This document shows positions 25,758 through 36,856 of a stretch of DNA of 64,000 bases, piece by piece. Below the pieces are notes generated by a model. It did no database searches. It had not been told where the DNA came from and worked only from the letters and a program-made list of their open reading frames with translations. The DNA is taken from contig NZ_CP045384.1 of assembly GCF_009363615.1 (NCBI RefSeq), positions 1,548,501 through 1,612,500 on the forward strand. The letters are read 5' to 3'. A program made the translations under genes and the position numbers. This DNA is from Ruegeria sp. THAF33. Lineage in GTDB: Bacteria; Pseudomonadota; Alphaproteobacteria; Rhodobacterales; Rhodobacteraceae. Each line of letters begins with the position of its first letter. Positions within the stretch are counted from its first letter, which is position 1.

Positions 25758-26735
25758 ATGAATGCACTTAATCAGATACTTGATCTCAAAACCCGCATGG
25801 GCCAGTCCATCATCGGGCAAACCGAGGTCATCGACCGACTGCTGATCGGCATGCTGGCCAACGGAAACCTTCTGATCGAAGGTCTGCCCGGATTGGCCAA
25901 AACACGTGCAGTCAAGGCGATGGCGCGCAATCTGGATGCAGAGTTCAGCCGGATCCAGTTCACGCCTGATCTGCTGCCTTCAGACGTGACGGGAACCGAG
26001 GTGTTTCAACAAACTGACGAAGGCGGCACCTTTCGGTTCGAACCCGGTCCGATCTTTGCCAATATCGTCCTCGCTGACGAAATCAACAGGGCACCGGCCA
26101 AGGTTCAGGCCGCTTTGCTGGAGGCGATGGAAGAACGCCAGGTCACGGTTTCCGGGACCACCCACAAGATGGAACCGCTGTTCATCGTGATGGCAACCCA
26201 GAACCCCATTGAACAAGAAGGCACCTATCCCCTGCCCGAAGCGCAGATGGACCGGTTCCTGATGCATGTTCAGATCACCTATCCGCCGGTCGAGGACGAG
26301 GTTGAAGTGATCCGGCTGGTTCGGGGCGAAGAGATCGCCGCCGGGAAACGCGCGTCAAGCGAGCAACCACCGACAATCCCGCAGGACGCCGTTTTTGCAG
26401 CGCGTTCGGAAATCGGGCAGATCCATGTTTCGGACGCAATGGATCGCTATATGGCCGATCTGGTTCAGGCGACCCGGACGCCTGCGGCGCTCAGCGAAGA
26501 ACTGGCCAGCTGGATCGAAATCGGCGCCAGCCCGCGTGCCTCATTGGCATTGGACAAATGCGGTCGGGCGCATGCGTGGATGAACCAGCGTGACTATGTG
26601 GACCCTGCGGATATTCGAGCCATTGCACATGACGTGTTCCGTCACCGCATCACGCTGAGCTTCGAGGCGCAGGGTAACGCCAAAACGGCAGATGACGTGA
26701 TCGCGGAAATCCTGCGTCTCGTCGCGCTGCCCTGA
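25758..26735 (+). CDS. MoxR-family AAA+ ATPase
   Basis: 325 aa. Walker A is GLPGLAKT (residues 42-49), Walker B is IVLADEINRAP, sensor-1 is VMATQNPIEQEGTYPLPEAQMDRF. These ATPases act as chaperones that mature or activate complexes together with VWA proteins. It starts a six-gene operon with DUF58, DUF4381, two VWA proteins and BatD. The ATG at 25758 was preferred; the upstream TTG adds only eight residues. Confidence 0.93.
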   Translation: MNALNQILDLKTRMGQSIIGQTEVIDRLLIGMLANGNLLIEGLPGLAKTRAVKAMARNLDAEFSRIQFTPDLLPSDVTGTEVFQQTDEGGTFRFEPGPIFANIVLADEINRAPAKVQAALLEAMEERQVTVSGTTHKMEPLFIVMATQNPIEQEGTYPLPEAQMDRFLMHVQITYPPVEDEVEVIRLVRGEEIAAGKRASSEQPPTIPQDAVFAARSEIGQIHVSDAMDRYMADLVQATRTPAALSEELASWIEIGASPRASLALDKCGRAHAWMNQRDYVDPADIRAIAHDVFRHRITLSFEAQGNAKTADDVIAEILRLVALP

Positions 26736-26752
26736 CGGTTCGGGTTGGCCGG

Positions 26753-27700
26753 GTGCAGCGATCCTCAGCATATCCCGATGATCCCCGCATTCACGTCGAT
26801 GCGGATCACCTGTTGCGTCTGGAACTGCATTCCCGTGCCCTGAGCTTTTTACCACGTCAGCCTGCCCGCTCGATCCTGAATGGCAGACACGCATCACGCC
26901 TGCGCGGACGCGGCCTGAATTTCGAGGAATTGCGCAACTACCAACCGGGCGACGACATCCGAACAATTGACTGGAAAGTCACGGCGCGAACCGGTGAGCC
27001 CTATGTTAGGGTCTATACCGAGGAACGAGACCGCCCTGCCCTGTTGCTGGTCGATCAGCGCGTTTCGATGTTTTTCGGAACCGAAGTCTACATGAAATCG
27101 GTCATCGCAGCCGAAGCTGCCGCAATCACCGCGCATCGCGTTCTTGGTCAGGGCGATCGTGTCGGTGGTCTGGTATTCAACGACACAAGCGTTGCTGAAC
27201 ACAGGCCGCAGCGCCGCGCGGCGGCGCTCATGCGGTTTCTGTCTTCCATCGGGGCTGCCAATTCGGCCTTGCATGCTGCCTTGAACCCGCAACCAACCGT
27301 GACTTTGAATGACATGTTGTCGGAAGCCGCGCGTATGCCCCAAACCAACGGGCTGGTTTGCCTGTTTTCCGACTGCGACGGGCTTGACGAAAAATCGGAA
27401 TCCGTGCTGCGCCGCATTGCGGTCTCAAACGATCTGATCGTGTTCAATATTGCTGACAAGACAGCCAAGGTGCTGGCGCCCGATCTGAAACTCACGGTCT
27501 CGGACGGGCGCGACCAGATCGAAATCGACAGCGCCGACCCCAAATTGTCCGGCAAAATTCGCAAATCCATGGAAGACAGGTTGGACCACCTGCACACATG
27601 GTCCCGTCGATACGGTTTTCCGGTTGTTCCATTGACGACCGCGGAACCTGCCCTGGATCAGTTGCTGTATCTGTTCGGACATCGCAGGGGGCAGAAATGA
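26753..27700 (+). CDS. DUF58 protein of the MoxR operon
   Basis: 315 aa beginning at a GTG. The DUF58 core RGLNFEELRNYQPGDDIRTIDWKVTARTGEPYVRVYTEERDR is clear (shown by segments near residues 55-95; key D-D-R-D-W). A degenerate VWA-like half follows (LLLVDQRVSMFFGT). It is found next to MoxR in nearly all genomes and is assumed to be its partner. It ends in ATGA overlap with the DUF4381 gene. Confidence 0.88.
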   Translation: MQRSSAYPDDPRIHVDADHLLRLELHSRALSFLPRQPARSILNGRHASRLRGRGLNFEELRNYQPGDDIRTIDWKVTARTGEPYVRVYTEERDRPALLLVDQRVSMFFGTEVYMKSVIAAEAAAITAHRVLGQGDRVGGLVFNDTSVAEHRPQRRAAALMRFLSSIGAANSALHAALNPQPTVTLNDMLSEAARMPQTNGLVCLFSDCDGLDEKSESVLRRIAVSNDLIVFNIADKTAKVLAPDLKLTVSDGRDQIEIDSADPKLSGKIRKSMEDRLDHLHTWSRRYGFPVVPLTTAEPALDQLLYLFGHRRGQK

Positions 27701-28170
27701 GCATCGACACGACAGGGAAATCTCTGGTTGATCTGCTGAATATGCTCGAGCCGGCACCGGAACCCACGCCTGTTTCGATGTTTCCGCAGACATGGGGGTT
27801 GCTGGCGCTGGCCGTCATACTGCTTGGTCTTGTCGTACTGGTCAGTGTTCTTTTGGTCCGGCGAAGGCGGGAGAACGCGTATCGCCGCCATGCGCTGGCC
27901 GAGCTGGCAGACCCGGATATAGCGTCGGCAAAAGTTGCCGAAATCCTTCGCCGCACCGCGTTGGTCGCATATCCGCGCAGGCAGGTTGCAGGGATTCACG
28001 GGGATGACTGGTTGAATTTCCTTTCGCAAACCTCTGATGAAAATCCCTTTTTATCAGAGGCCGGGCAAACACTGATCGACGCGCCGTACAAGGACCTGCC
28101 GCCAAACCGCGCCTTGACCCAGCTTGCGCGGCATTGGGTCAAGTCCCACAAACGGTATCGGGGAACGTGA
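27697..28170 (+). CDS. DUF4381 single-pass membrane protein
   Basis: 157 aa. One membrane helix (about residues 33-54, LLALAVILLGLVVLVSVLL) is followed by RRRR and a cytoplasmic helical domain with AEILRRTALVAYPRRQVAGIHGDDWLNFL, the hallmark of DUF4381. It is overlapped at both ends (ATGA and TGATG), so expression is tied to its DUF58 and VWA neighbours. Role unknown beyond membership of the MoxR/Bat complex. Confidence 0.85.
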   Translation: MSIDTTGKSLVDLLNMLEPAPEPTPVSMFPQTWGLLALAVILLGLVVLVSVLLVRRRRENAYRRHALAELADPDIASAKVAEILRRTALVAYPRRQVAGIHGDDWLNFLSQTSDENPFLSEAGQTLIDAPYKDLPPNRALTQLARHWVKSHKRYRGT

Positions 28171-29153
28171 TGTTTTCCTTCTCTGCACCCTGGGTGTTTC
28201 TGCTTTTGCCGCTGCCGCTGCTGGTTTACGCCATTGCTCCGCCGCGGCGGGAAACAACCGTGTCCATTCGCATTCCGTTTTTTCGCCGCGTGGCCCAGGC
28301 GGCGGGCGTCGAGCCGCAATCCGGGTCAATGATCCGAACCCGAGCCCGGCTGCAAACGGCCAGCGCCGCCTTGATCTGGGTGCTTCTGGTTCTGGCGCTG
28401 GCGCGTCCGGAACGTCTGGGCGACCCCGTCGTGATGGAAAAATCTGCCCGCGATGTGGTTTTGGCGCTGGATATCTCTGGCTCGATGGATCAGCGCGACT
28501 TCCAGACCGGATCCGGTGCCCCGATGCAAAGGTTGGAGGCGGTCAAGGAGGTTCTCAGGCAGTTCATCTCTGAAAGAGATGGTGACAGGATGGCGCTGAT
28601 CATCTTTGGAACACGCGCGTTCATTCAAGCGCCCTTCACGGAAGATCTGAACAGTTTGAATGGGTTCCTGGACCAAACTCAAGTTGGCATGGCGGGTCCG
28701 AACACGGCTTTGGGCGATGCGATCGGGCTTGGCATTCGAACTTTTGAATCCAGCGAGGTTGACCAGCGCATGATGATTGTTCTCAGCGATGGCGCCGATA
28801 CGTCCAGTCGCATGACACCCGTCAATGCCTCGGCCATTGCTGCGGAAAAGAACGTGGTTGTGTATACGATTGGTGTCGGAGACCCGAATGCCACGGGCGA
28901 AGACCGTGTCGATCTTCAGGCACTGAAGGACATAGCCGATCGCACGGGCGGAGAATATTTCTTTGCCGACGATGCAACGGCCCTTGAACAGACCTATGCA
29001 CGCATTGATTCACTGAACCCCAGAATGGTGGAAACGCAAAGCTATCGCCCCAAGCAAAGCCTTGCCCATATTCCGTTACTCATCGCGTTGATCGTCATTT
29101 TGGTCAGCATGACCTGGTTCCATTTTTCACAGCGACACCAGGGGGCCGTCTGA
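28170..29153 (+). CDS. batA: VWA-domain membrane protein (BatA-like)
   Basis: 327 aa. Two N-terminal membrane helices, a VWA domain with an intact metal site (DISGSMD; later GPNTALGDAIGLG and LSDGADTSS), and a C-terminal helix (IPLLIALIVILVSMTWF). This matches BatA: the VWA domain faces the periplasm between helices. It follows DUF4381 by TGATG overlap. Bat proteins have been tied to envelope stress and aerotolerance in other bacteria. Confidence 0.88.
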   Translation: MFSFSAPWVFLLLPLPLLVYAIAPPRRETTVSIRIPFFRRVAQAAGVEPQSGSMIRTRARLQTASAALIWVLLVLALARPERLGDPVVMEKSARDVVLALDISGSMDQRDFQTGSGAPMQRLEAVKEVLRQFISERDGDRMALIIFGTRAFIQAPFTEDLNSLNGFLDQTQVGMAGPNTALGDAIGLGIRTFESSEVDQRMMIVLSDGADTSSRMTPVNASAIAAEKNVVVYTIGVGDPNATGEDRVDLQALKDIADRTGGEYFFADDATALEQTYARIDSLNPRMVETQSYRPKQSLAHIPLLIALIVILVSMTWFHFSQRHQGAV

Positions 29154-29155
29154 CA

Positions 29156-30652
29156 ATGGATCTGGCTGATTTCCATTTTATCCGAGGCTATTACCTGCTG
29201 CTTCTCATACCCATCCTTGTGTTGTGGTGGCGGATCAGACCCAGACCGATGGCAGACACCAAACTGCCATCAGGGATCGCCCCGCACCTTGCAGAGGCCT
29301 TGCTGCTGGGCAAGGAAGAAAACAGGCGCATCCAGCCCATTGATGTTGCGCTGATCATTGCGGCGCTTGTCACATTGGCGGCCTCGGGTCCGACATGGTC
29401 GCGCGCGCCCAACCCGTTGATCGCGGACACGGCCCCGTTGGTGATCGCTCTCAAAGTCACCGACAGTATGGAAAGCTCGGATCTTGCGCCATCGCGGCTG
29501 GATCGGGCTCGGTTCAAGATTTCCGACCTGATCACAGAACGTGCCGGCGCACGAACCGCTTTGATCGCCTATGCAGGAACGCCGCACCGGGTTGCGCCTT
29601 TGACCGAAGATGCGAACATACTTCGTCCGTTGCTTGAGGGGTTGACGCCTGCGGTGATGCCGAAGGATGGCGATGCGGCAGCCGATGCGCTTGCGTTGGC
29701 TCAGTCCATACTGGAAGACAGCGACAGCCCTGGGGCGGTGCTGTTTGTATTGGACGACCTTGATCCATCTCAGGTAACGGGGCTAAGCTTCTCTTCTTCT
29801 GATATTTTCTTTCTCACCATGTTGCCGGATGGTGGTCGTATCGCGCAGCTGGACAACATCCCCAACGCCTCAGTGGTCACGTTTTCGGACGACGATCGGG
29901 ACATCAATCAACTGATGCGCCGCATTCAATCGGCCTATAGTGCTGCGCTGGATGACGATGATCGTCTGGACTGGCAGGACAAGGGCTGGATCCTGGCTTG
30001 GCCTGCTGCGGTGTTGTCTCTGCTGTGGTTCCGCAAGGGCTGGGTAATTCGTTGGGCGTTTCTGGCTTTGATTGCGTTGCCTTCATCCGGCGCGCGGGCA
30101 GAAGGATGGCGAGACTGGTTTTTCACCCCCGACCAACAAGGCCAGATCGCGTTGAACCAAAAACGATTTGGCGACGCGGCCGAGATGTTCGAAGACCCAT
30201 ATCACAAGGGATATGCCTATCTCAGGGATGGTCAATATGAAAAGGCGTCGTCCGTGTTTTCCACACTGGACACACCGGAAGCTGCGTTTGCCGAAGGTAT
30301 GGCCCGCATAAAAAACCGCGAGTATCGCCCAGCCATATCGGCGTTCGAGACCGCCTTGGAACGTCGCCCCGACTGGCCCGAAGCCCAGCATAATCTCGAC
30401 CTGTCCAAGGCCATCCTGGACTATGTCGAAACGACGCGTGAACAGTCTGACACAGGGGAAGAGGCTGGCATCGGCGCAGATGATACGGTGTTTGACAACG
30501 ATGCAGCACGTGGCAGTGACACCACGGTTCTAGCCCCCAAGGACGGGCCACAGTCACTGTCCGCCGACCAGTGGATTAGTATGATCGACACCGACATGCA
30601 GGATTTTCTGAGAAACCGTTTCCTTTTGGAAATTCAGGTGCAAACAGAATGA
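29156..30652 (+). CDS. VWA + TPR membrane protein (BatB/BatC-like fusion) with degenerate metal site
   Basis: 498 aa. N-terminal helices, then a VWA-like domain in which the usual DxSxS is replaced by KVTDSMES, so the first Asp is Lys and metal binding is doubtful. A central pair of helices (WILAWPAAVLSLLWF, WAFLALIALPSSGARA) precedes a periplasmic part with two or three TPR units (FGDAAEMFEDPYHKGYAYLR, YRPAISAFETALERRPDWPEA). It looks like BatB and BatC joined in one chain. It is overlapped by batD (ATGA). Confidence 0.85.
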   Translation: MDLADFHFIRGYYLLLLIPILVLWWRIRPRPMADTKLPSGIAPHLAEALLLGKEENRRIQPIDVALIIAALVTLAASGPTWSRAPNPLIADTAPLVIALKVTDSMESSDLAPSRLDRARFKISDLITERAGARTALIAYAGTPHRVAPLTEDANILRPLLEGLTPAVMPKDGDAAADALALAQSILEDSDSPGAVLFVLDDLDPSQVTGLSFSSSDIFFLTMLPDGGRIAQLDNIPNASVVTFSDDDRDINQLMRRIQSAYSAALDDDDRLDWQDKGWILAWPAAVLSLLWFRKGWVIRWAFLALIALPSSGARAEGWRDWFFTPDQQGQIALNQKRFGDAAEMFEDPYHKGYAYLRDGQYEKASSVFSTLDTPEAAFAEGMARIKNREYRPAISAFETALERRPDWPEAQHNLDLSKAILDYVETTREQSDTGEEAGIGADDTVFDNDAARGSDTTVLAPKDGPQSLSADQWISMIDTDMQDFLRNRFLLEIQVQTE

Positions 30653-31878
30653 GATACCTTGCCGTCTTCATCCTGTTGTTGCCGCTATCCGTGTCCGCAC
30701 AGGAAAACTCAGCCTATCAACCTCGGGTGTCAGTGGACGTCCCGAACGAGGCCGTCATCGTCGGCCAACCCGCCATCGTCCGCATCAAGGTTCTGGTACC
30801 GACCTTCATGCCGCAGCCGCCCGTATTCCCATCATTGGAGCAACAAAATGTCCTTGTTCGCCTGCCTGAGAGGGCTTCTGGCCCGATAAGCGAAACGGTA
30901 GACGGAGAAACGTGGTCCGGAGTACAGCGCAGTTATCGCCTGTATCCGCTGACATCAGGGCCGGTCGCGTATGATGCGCAAGAGGTTGTCGTGACATTTG
31001 CCGATCCGCAGTCCAATGACCCGGTTCAGGTTTCGGTGGCGCTTCCTTCCATACAGCTGAACGCTGAGATCCCCGAGGGCGCTCAAGGTCTTGACCCGCT
31101 GATCATCGCAAGTGGTTTCTCTCTTGATCAGAAGCTGGACGGTCCGACCGATATGCAGGCCGGTGATTCCATCACGCGCGAGATAAGCGCGCAAATCTCT
31201 GGCACCACGGCCCTGACAATCCCGGCGCTGACGCCGCAGGATCAAAGCCAACTGCTTCGCGCCTATCCCAAGGAACCCCGCTTTTCGGAAACAGAGAACC
31301 GGGGCATCCTGTCCGGGCAGCGGGTCGAAGAAACCGTGTACATCGCCCAAGATGGTGGCGAAACACAGTTGTCGGCCGTTTCCATCGACTGGTTCAATCT
31401 GGACACCGGTCAGATCGAAACGGCATCACTTCCCTCGACCAAGCTGACACTGGCACCACCCAGGCGACAGCCGCCTGACGCGCAAACCATCATCAAATCA
31501 GTTCTTTACCTTGTCATTGTTGTATTCGCATTGTGGACATTGGGAAGATTTCTGCGCCCGCGCTATGCAACCTGGAAAACGGAACGGCGCCGCAGATATC
31601 TGGCATCGGAGAAGTATGCCGTCGATGCCTTGCGATCCGCTTTAATATCACGGGATTTGCCTGCGGTTTATCAGGCATTGGATCTTTGGAAATCACGCAG
31701 CGCGCATCCCAAGCGTTCTTTGGATCTTGAGAGAAGTCTGATGAAGATCAGTGCGGCGCGGTATTCAGCGACGGCTGGCAACGGCCAGGAAAACTGGGAA
31801 GCGACCATGCAACACCTAGACGCACTGAAAAGCGCAACAGAACGAAAGAGCGGGTCTTTGCCCCCGCTCAACCCTTAG
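30649..31878 (+). CDS. batD: BatD-like oxygen-tolerance protein
   Basis: 409 aa. Signal peptide (MRYLAVFILLLPLSVSAQ), then a beta-rich periplasmic region with repeated VSVDVPNEAVIVGQPA / QAGDSITREISAQISGT modules, one membrane helix near residues 286-302 (VLYLVIVVFALWTLG) and a basic cytoplasmic tail. This matches BatD. It is the last gene of the operon and converges on the Crp/Fnr gene with only 3 bases between stops. Confidence 0.85.
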   Translation: MRYLAVFILLLPLSVSAQENSAYQPRVSVDVPNEAVIVGQPAIVRIKVLVPTFMPQPPVFPSLEQQNVLVRLPERASGPISETVDGETWSGVQRSYRLYPLTSGPVAYDAQEVVVTFADPQSNDPVQVSVALPSIQLNAEIPEGAQGLDPLIIASGFSLDQKLDGPTDMQAGDSITREISAQISGTTALTIPALTPQDQSQLLRAYPKEPRFSETENRGILSGQRVEETVYIAQDGGETQLSAVSIDWFNLDTGQIETASLPSTKLTLAPPRRQPPDAQTIIKSVLYLVIVVFALWTLGRFLRPRYATWKTERRRRYLASEKYAVDALRSALISRDLPAVYQALDLWKSRSAHPKRSLDLERSLMKISAARYSATAGNGQENWEATMQHLDALKSATERKSGSLPPLNP

Positions 31879-31881
31879 ACT

Positions 31882-32562
31882 TCAACTTTGACAGTTGCTG
31901 ATCAGCTTGCGCCGGTCGATCAACCGCAGCCGGCCATACCCCAATTCCACAAGCCCCAGATCTGCCAGATGATGCAGATGCCGATGCAAGGTAGGCTGAG
32001 ATACCGCAACCATTTCAGCAAGTTCTTCCTGAGACACAACAATCCATCCGTCCGAACTCAAAGCACCTTCGTCAAGATGCAACAGGCGCAACACAAGGCG
32101 CTTTTCAGACCCCGTAACCGCAAGATTGGCCATGATGCGCAGTGCAGTCTTCATGTTTTCATGCGTCAACGCATAGAAATCACGGATGTATTCCGGGTTC
32201 TTCTGAACCAGCCTTTCCACCCGCGAGCCGGGAAAATACAAGGTGCGGGTCTTTTGCGTTGCCACGACGCTGACCAGGCGTTTGGCTTCGGCAAACAGCG
32301 CAAGATCCCCGATCCAGAATCCTGATCCATCCTGATGCAATACGAATTCCTGTCCATCATCGGCAGGTGCCGTGATCTGAAGCGCGCCTGCGAGCACCGC
32401 ATGAATACCGTTGGCGCGGTCGCCGTGGCGGTACAGGGTTTCTCCGGAATCGAAGGTTCTTTGAATTGCGCACGTCATAAGATCGCTCTGAAACTTTGAA
32501 TCGCGCGTGCCAAACCAGTCGGTCTTGGCCAGAATCCGCATATCGTCATCAGAATCAAACAT
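31882..32562 (-). CDS. Crp/Fnr-family transcriptional regulator
   Basis: 226 aa. N-terminal cyclic-nucleotide-binding-like fold (GETLYRHGDRANGIHAVLAGALQI; FWIGDLALFAE) and a C-terminal winged helix (SQEELAEMVAVSQPTLHRHLHHL). The four N-terminal Cys residues of oxygen-sensing FNR are absent, so it is not an iron-sulfur sensor. It is divergent from the sulfatase gene, with a 10-bp palindrome 18 bases upstream that could be its own site. Effector unknown. Confidence 0.88.
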   Translation of the reverse strand: MFDSDDDMRILAKTDWFGTRDSKFQSDLMTCAIQRTFDSGETLYRHGDRANGIHAVLAGALQITAPADDGQEFVLHQDGSGFWIGDLALFAEAKRLVSVVATQKTRTLYFPGSRVERLVQKNPEYIRDFYALTHENMKTALRIMANLAVTGSEKRLVLRLLHLDEGALSSDGWIVVSQEELAEMVAVSQPTLHRHLHHLADLGLVELGYGRLRLIDRRKLISNCQS

Positions 32563-32579
32563 TTGTATCTTTCAAAGTG

Positions 32580-32663
32580 ATCATATGATAAGTTTTCGAT
32601 ACGTTTCATCGCATAAAATAGCTGTGTTCACTGCCCGAACAAGAAATTGTTTTTATTCGGGCA
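32580..32663. promoter_or_regulatory. Palindrome and hairpin between Crp/Fnr regulator and sulfatase
   Basis: ATCATATGAT (32580-32589) is a perfect palindrome just upstream of the regulator start. Further on, TGCCCGAA (32632-32639) and TTCGGGCA (32656-32663) form an 8-bp inverted repeat with a nested AACAA/TTGTT. The whole 198-bp divergent region is AT-rich. The first site may be autoregulatory; the second may be a hairpin or operator for the sulfatase. Confidence 0.45.
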
Positions 32664-32760
32664 ATCAAGAACTTGCTTGCAGCTTCAAGTTATAAGCTAG
32701 CGGCTTCAATTAAATTTCAATTTTCCGGGTCATTAAGGCTCGACTGATCAGGAGCACTTC

Positions 32761-34371
<1,611 letters not shown>

Positions 34372-34390
34372 GCCCGGCGGCCCCACGCTG

Positions 34391-34420
34391 TAGGCCGCCC
34401 TGCGCAGGGCGGCCTTTCTT
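34391..34420 (+). terminator. Terminator after the sulfatase gene
   Basis: GGCCGCCCTG (34393-34402), CG, CAGGGCGGCC (34405-34414): a near-perfect palindrome followed by TTTCTT. It separates the sulfatase from the HAD phosphatase, perhaps as a partial stop because the next gene starts 26 bases later. Confidence 0.8.
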
Positions 34421-34445
34421 CAATACAACAGATATCGAGAGCTTC

Positions 34446-35420
34446 ATGAAACACGTTCTTTTGGGTGCCTTTCTGACCTGTGTTCCCGTATCCCTGCTCG
34501 CTGATCCGCTGCCCAGTTGGAACGCCACAGCGGCAAAAGAGGCGATCCTTGAATTCGTGTCCAGTGTTACCGACGCGGAAGGACCTGACTATGTGACGCC
34601 TTCAGATCGGATCGCGGTATTTGACAATGACGGCACACTCTGGGCCGAACAGCCGGTTTATTTCCAGTTAATCTTTGCCATGGATCGGCTTTCTGAACTG
34701 GCTGAACAAGATCCTTCGATCCTGACCACACCCGCTTTGAAAGCCGCTGCCGAAGGTGATCTTGCGACGGTTCTTCAAGGGGGCCACGATGCGTTGATCG
34801 AAGTTGTCAACGCGTCACATTCCGGAACGACTGTCGAGGCGTTTCAGGCCCAAGTCGCGGAATGGCTGGCCGAGGCCCGACACCCGGACACCGGATTGCC
34901 CTATGACCAGATGACCTATCAGCCCATGGTCGAGCTGTTGCGCTATCTTCGGGACGAAGGGTTCAAGACCTATATTGTCTCGGGCGGCGGCATTCACTTC
35001 ATGCGGGTCTTCGCGGAACAGGCCTATGGCATTCCGCCGGAACAGGTTCTGGGCACATATGGAAACTCGACATTCGAAGATGTCGATGGCGTTCCGACTG
35101 TCATCAAGGCCCCCGGGATTGCCTTCATCGACGACAAGGAAGGCAAACCCATCAACATCGAACGCACGATCGGCAAACGCCCCATTCTGGCCGGAGGAAA
35201 CTCAGACGGCGATTTCGCCATGCTGGATTGGACAACCTCGGGTAGCGGACCACGGCTGGGTGTTCTGATCCACCATACGGATGCCGAACGTGAATGGGCC
35301 TATGATCGGGAAAGTCCGATTGGGCGGTTGGTTGACGGTCTGGATCAGGGGCCGGACAAAGGCTGGATCATCGTCGATATGGCGAAAGACTGGTCGCGGG
35401 TCTACACTGGAGGAAACTGA
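34446..35420 (+). CDS. Periplasmic HAD-family phosphatase
   Basis: 324 aa from MKHVLLGAFL, with a signal peptide ending near residue 20 (VSLLADP). HAD motif I is FDNDGTLW, motif II YIVSGGG, motif III with Lys in the GKRPILAGGNSDGDFAML region, which also gives motif IV Asp residues. This puts it with phosphoserine-phosphatase-like exported HAD enzymes. It is next to the sulfatase, suggesting joint release of sulfate and phosphate from organic matter, but the substrate is unknown. The longer open frame upstream is sulfatase sequence out of frame. Confidence 0.85.
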   Translation: MKHVLLGAFLTCVPVSLLADPLPSWNATAAKEAILEFVSSVTDAEGPDYVTPSDRIAVFDNDGTLWAEQPVYFQLIFAMDRLSELAEQDPSILTTPALKAAAEGDLATVLQGGHDALIEVVNASHSGTTVEAFQAQVAEWLAEARHPDTGLPYDQMTYQPMVELLRYLRDEGFKTYIVSGGGIHFMRVFAEQAYGIPPEQVLGTYGNSTFEDVDGVPTVIKAPGIAFIDDKEGKPINIERTIGKRPILAGGNSDGDFAMLDWTTSGSGPRLGVLIHHTDAEREWAYDRESPIGRLVDGLDQGPDKGWIIVDMAKDWSRVYTGGN

Positions 35421-35443
35421 ACGACCCGAAAGACTTAACGCCC

Positions 35444-36856
35444 ATGTGGACATTGCTTGTATCCATCTTCGTTTTTGCGTTGTACGCAACTGCAGTTGTG
35501 TTTTCGGTGCGCGCGGCACAAACCGCGCGCACACCGCAAGGAGCCGTTGGCTGGGTGGTCTTTTTGGTATCGGCGCCAATCTTTGCGGTTCCGATGTACC
35601 TGTTTCTGGGGCATCACAGGTTTCGCGGCTACCGCATCTCGCGCCAACAAAGCGAACGGGTCGTCGAAGGCATCAAGACCTTTGCTGACTACTCCAGACC
35701 TGACCCATCCACGATGTCGGTCAATCCACGACCATTCGAATTTCTGGCTCATCTTCCGGTATCCAGTGGCAATGGCGCTCAGCTTCTGATCGATGGCCAG
35801 GCAACGTTTGACGCCATTTTTCAGGCGATAGACGAGGCCAGGAACTACATCCTGATCCAATTCTATATCGTCAGAGACGATGCGTTGGGCCGACAGCTTC
35901 AGACCAAGCTGATCGAGGCTGCGAAACGCGGGGTGCATGTCCGTTTCATGACCGATGCCGTCGGCAGCTATGGATTGGCAAACACCTATCTGGACACAAT
36001 GCGCGACGCCGGAATTGACGTGGCCGACCCGCGCGAACAACGCGGGCCGAATTTCAGGTTTCAGCTGAATTACCGGAACCATCGCAAAACCGTCATCATC
36101 GACGGTGAAACAGGCTTTATCGGCGGTCACAACGTGGGTGTTGAATATCTGGGCGAAGACCCGCATTTCGGCCATTGGCGCGACACACATATCAAGATGA
36201 CCGGCCACATCGTCCGGCAATTGCAGCTCATCTTCACCGAAGACTGGCACTGGGCCCGCGATGAAGACCTGATTGACGACCTCGACTGGGCAGGCAGCGA
36301 GGCCGAGCAAGACATGAATGCCCTGTTGGTGGCCACCGGACCCGGAGACGAAACCGAAACCGGCGCCATGATGTTCTTTTCGGCCATCGCTGAGGCGAAA
36401 GAAAGATTGTGGATTGCCTCGCCCTATTTTGTGCCCGACATCGACGTCATGACCGCATTGCAACATGCAGCGATGCGCGGTGTGGACGTGCGCATCCTTG
36501 TCCCGGATATGATTGATCATCGGCTGCCGTGGCTGGCTGCTTTTGCCTATTTCGACGAAATCCGAGATTGCGGCGTACGCGTGTTCCGATACACGGACGG
36601 TTTCATGCACCAGAAGGTTTTCGTGGTAGACGACACGCTGGCTGCGGTCGGCACGACCAATCTGGACAACCGGTCCTTCCGGCTGAACTTCGAGGCGATG
36701 GCCCTGTTTTTCGATGCCCGCGCAGCCCTGGCTGTTGATCACATGCTGCGCGCGGATTTCGAGGCAAGCTATGAATTGACGCGCAGTCTGGCCCAGCAAC
36801 CCGCGCATATCCGGTTTGGCGCCCCATTGGCGCGGTTGTTTGCGCCTATCCTCTAG
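35444..36856 (+). CDS. cls: Cardiolipin synthase (phospholipase D family)
   Basis: 470 aa. Two N-terminal membrane helices, then two HKD catalytic motifs: HRKTVIIDGETGFIGGHNVG (first) and HQKVFVVDDTLAAVGTTNLDNRSF (second, shown here by its key H, K, D). It condenses two phosphatidylglycerol molecules, or PG with another phospholipid, into cardiolipin at the inner membrane. It follows the HAD gene by 23 bases. Its stop overlaps that of the convergent channel gene. Confidence 0.93.
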   Translation: MWTLLVSIFVFALYATAVVFSVRAAQTARTPQGAVGWVVFLVSAPIFAVPMYLFLGHHRFRGYRISRQQSERVVEGIKTFADYSRPDPSTMSVNPRPFEFLAHLPVSSGNGAQLLIDGQATFDAIFQAIDEARNYILIQFYIVRDDALGRQLQTKLIEAAKRGVHVRFMTDAVGSYGLANTYLDTMRDAGIDVADPREQRGPNFRFQLNYRNHRKTVIIDGETGFIGGHNVGVEYLGEDPHFGHWRDTHIKMTGHIVRQLQLIFTEDWHWARDEDLIDDLDWAGSEAEQDMNALLVATGPGDETETGAMMFFSAIAEAKERLWIASPYFVPDIDVMTALQHAAMRGVDVRILVPDMIDHRLPWLAAFAYFDEIRDCGVRVFRYTDGFMHQKVFVVDDTLAAVGTTNLDNRSFRLNFEAMALFFDARAALAVDHMLRADFEASYELTRSLAQQPAHIRFGAPLARLFAPIL

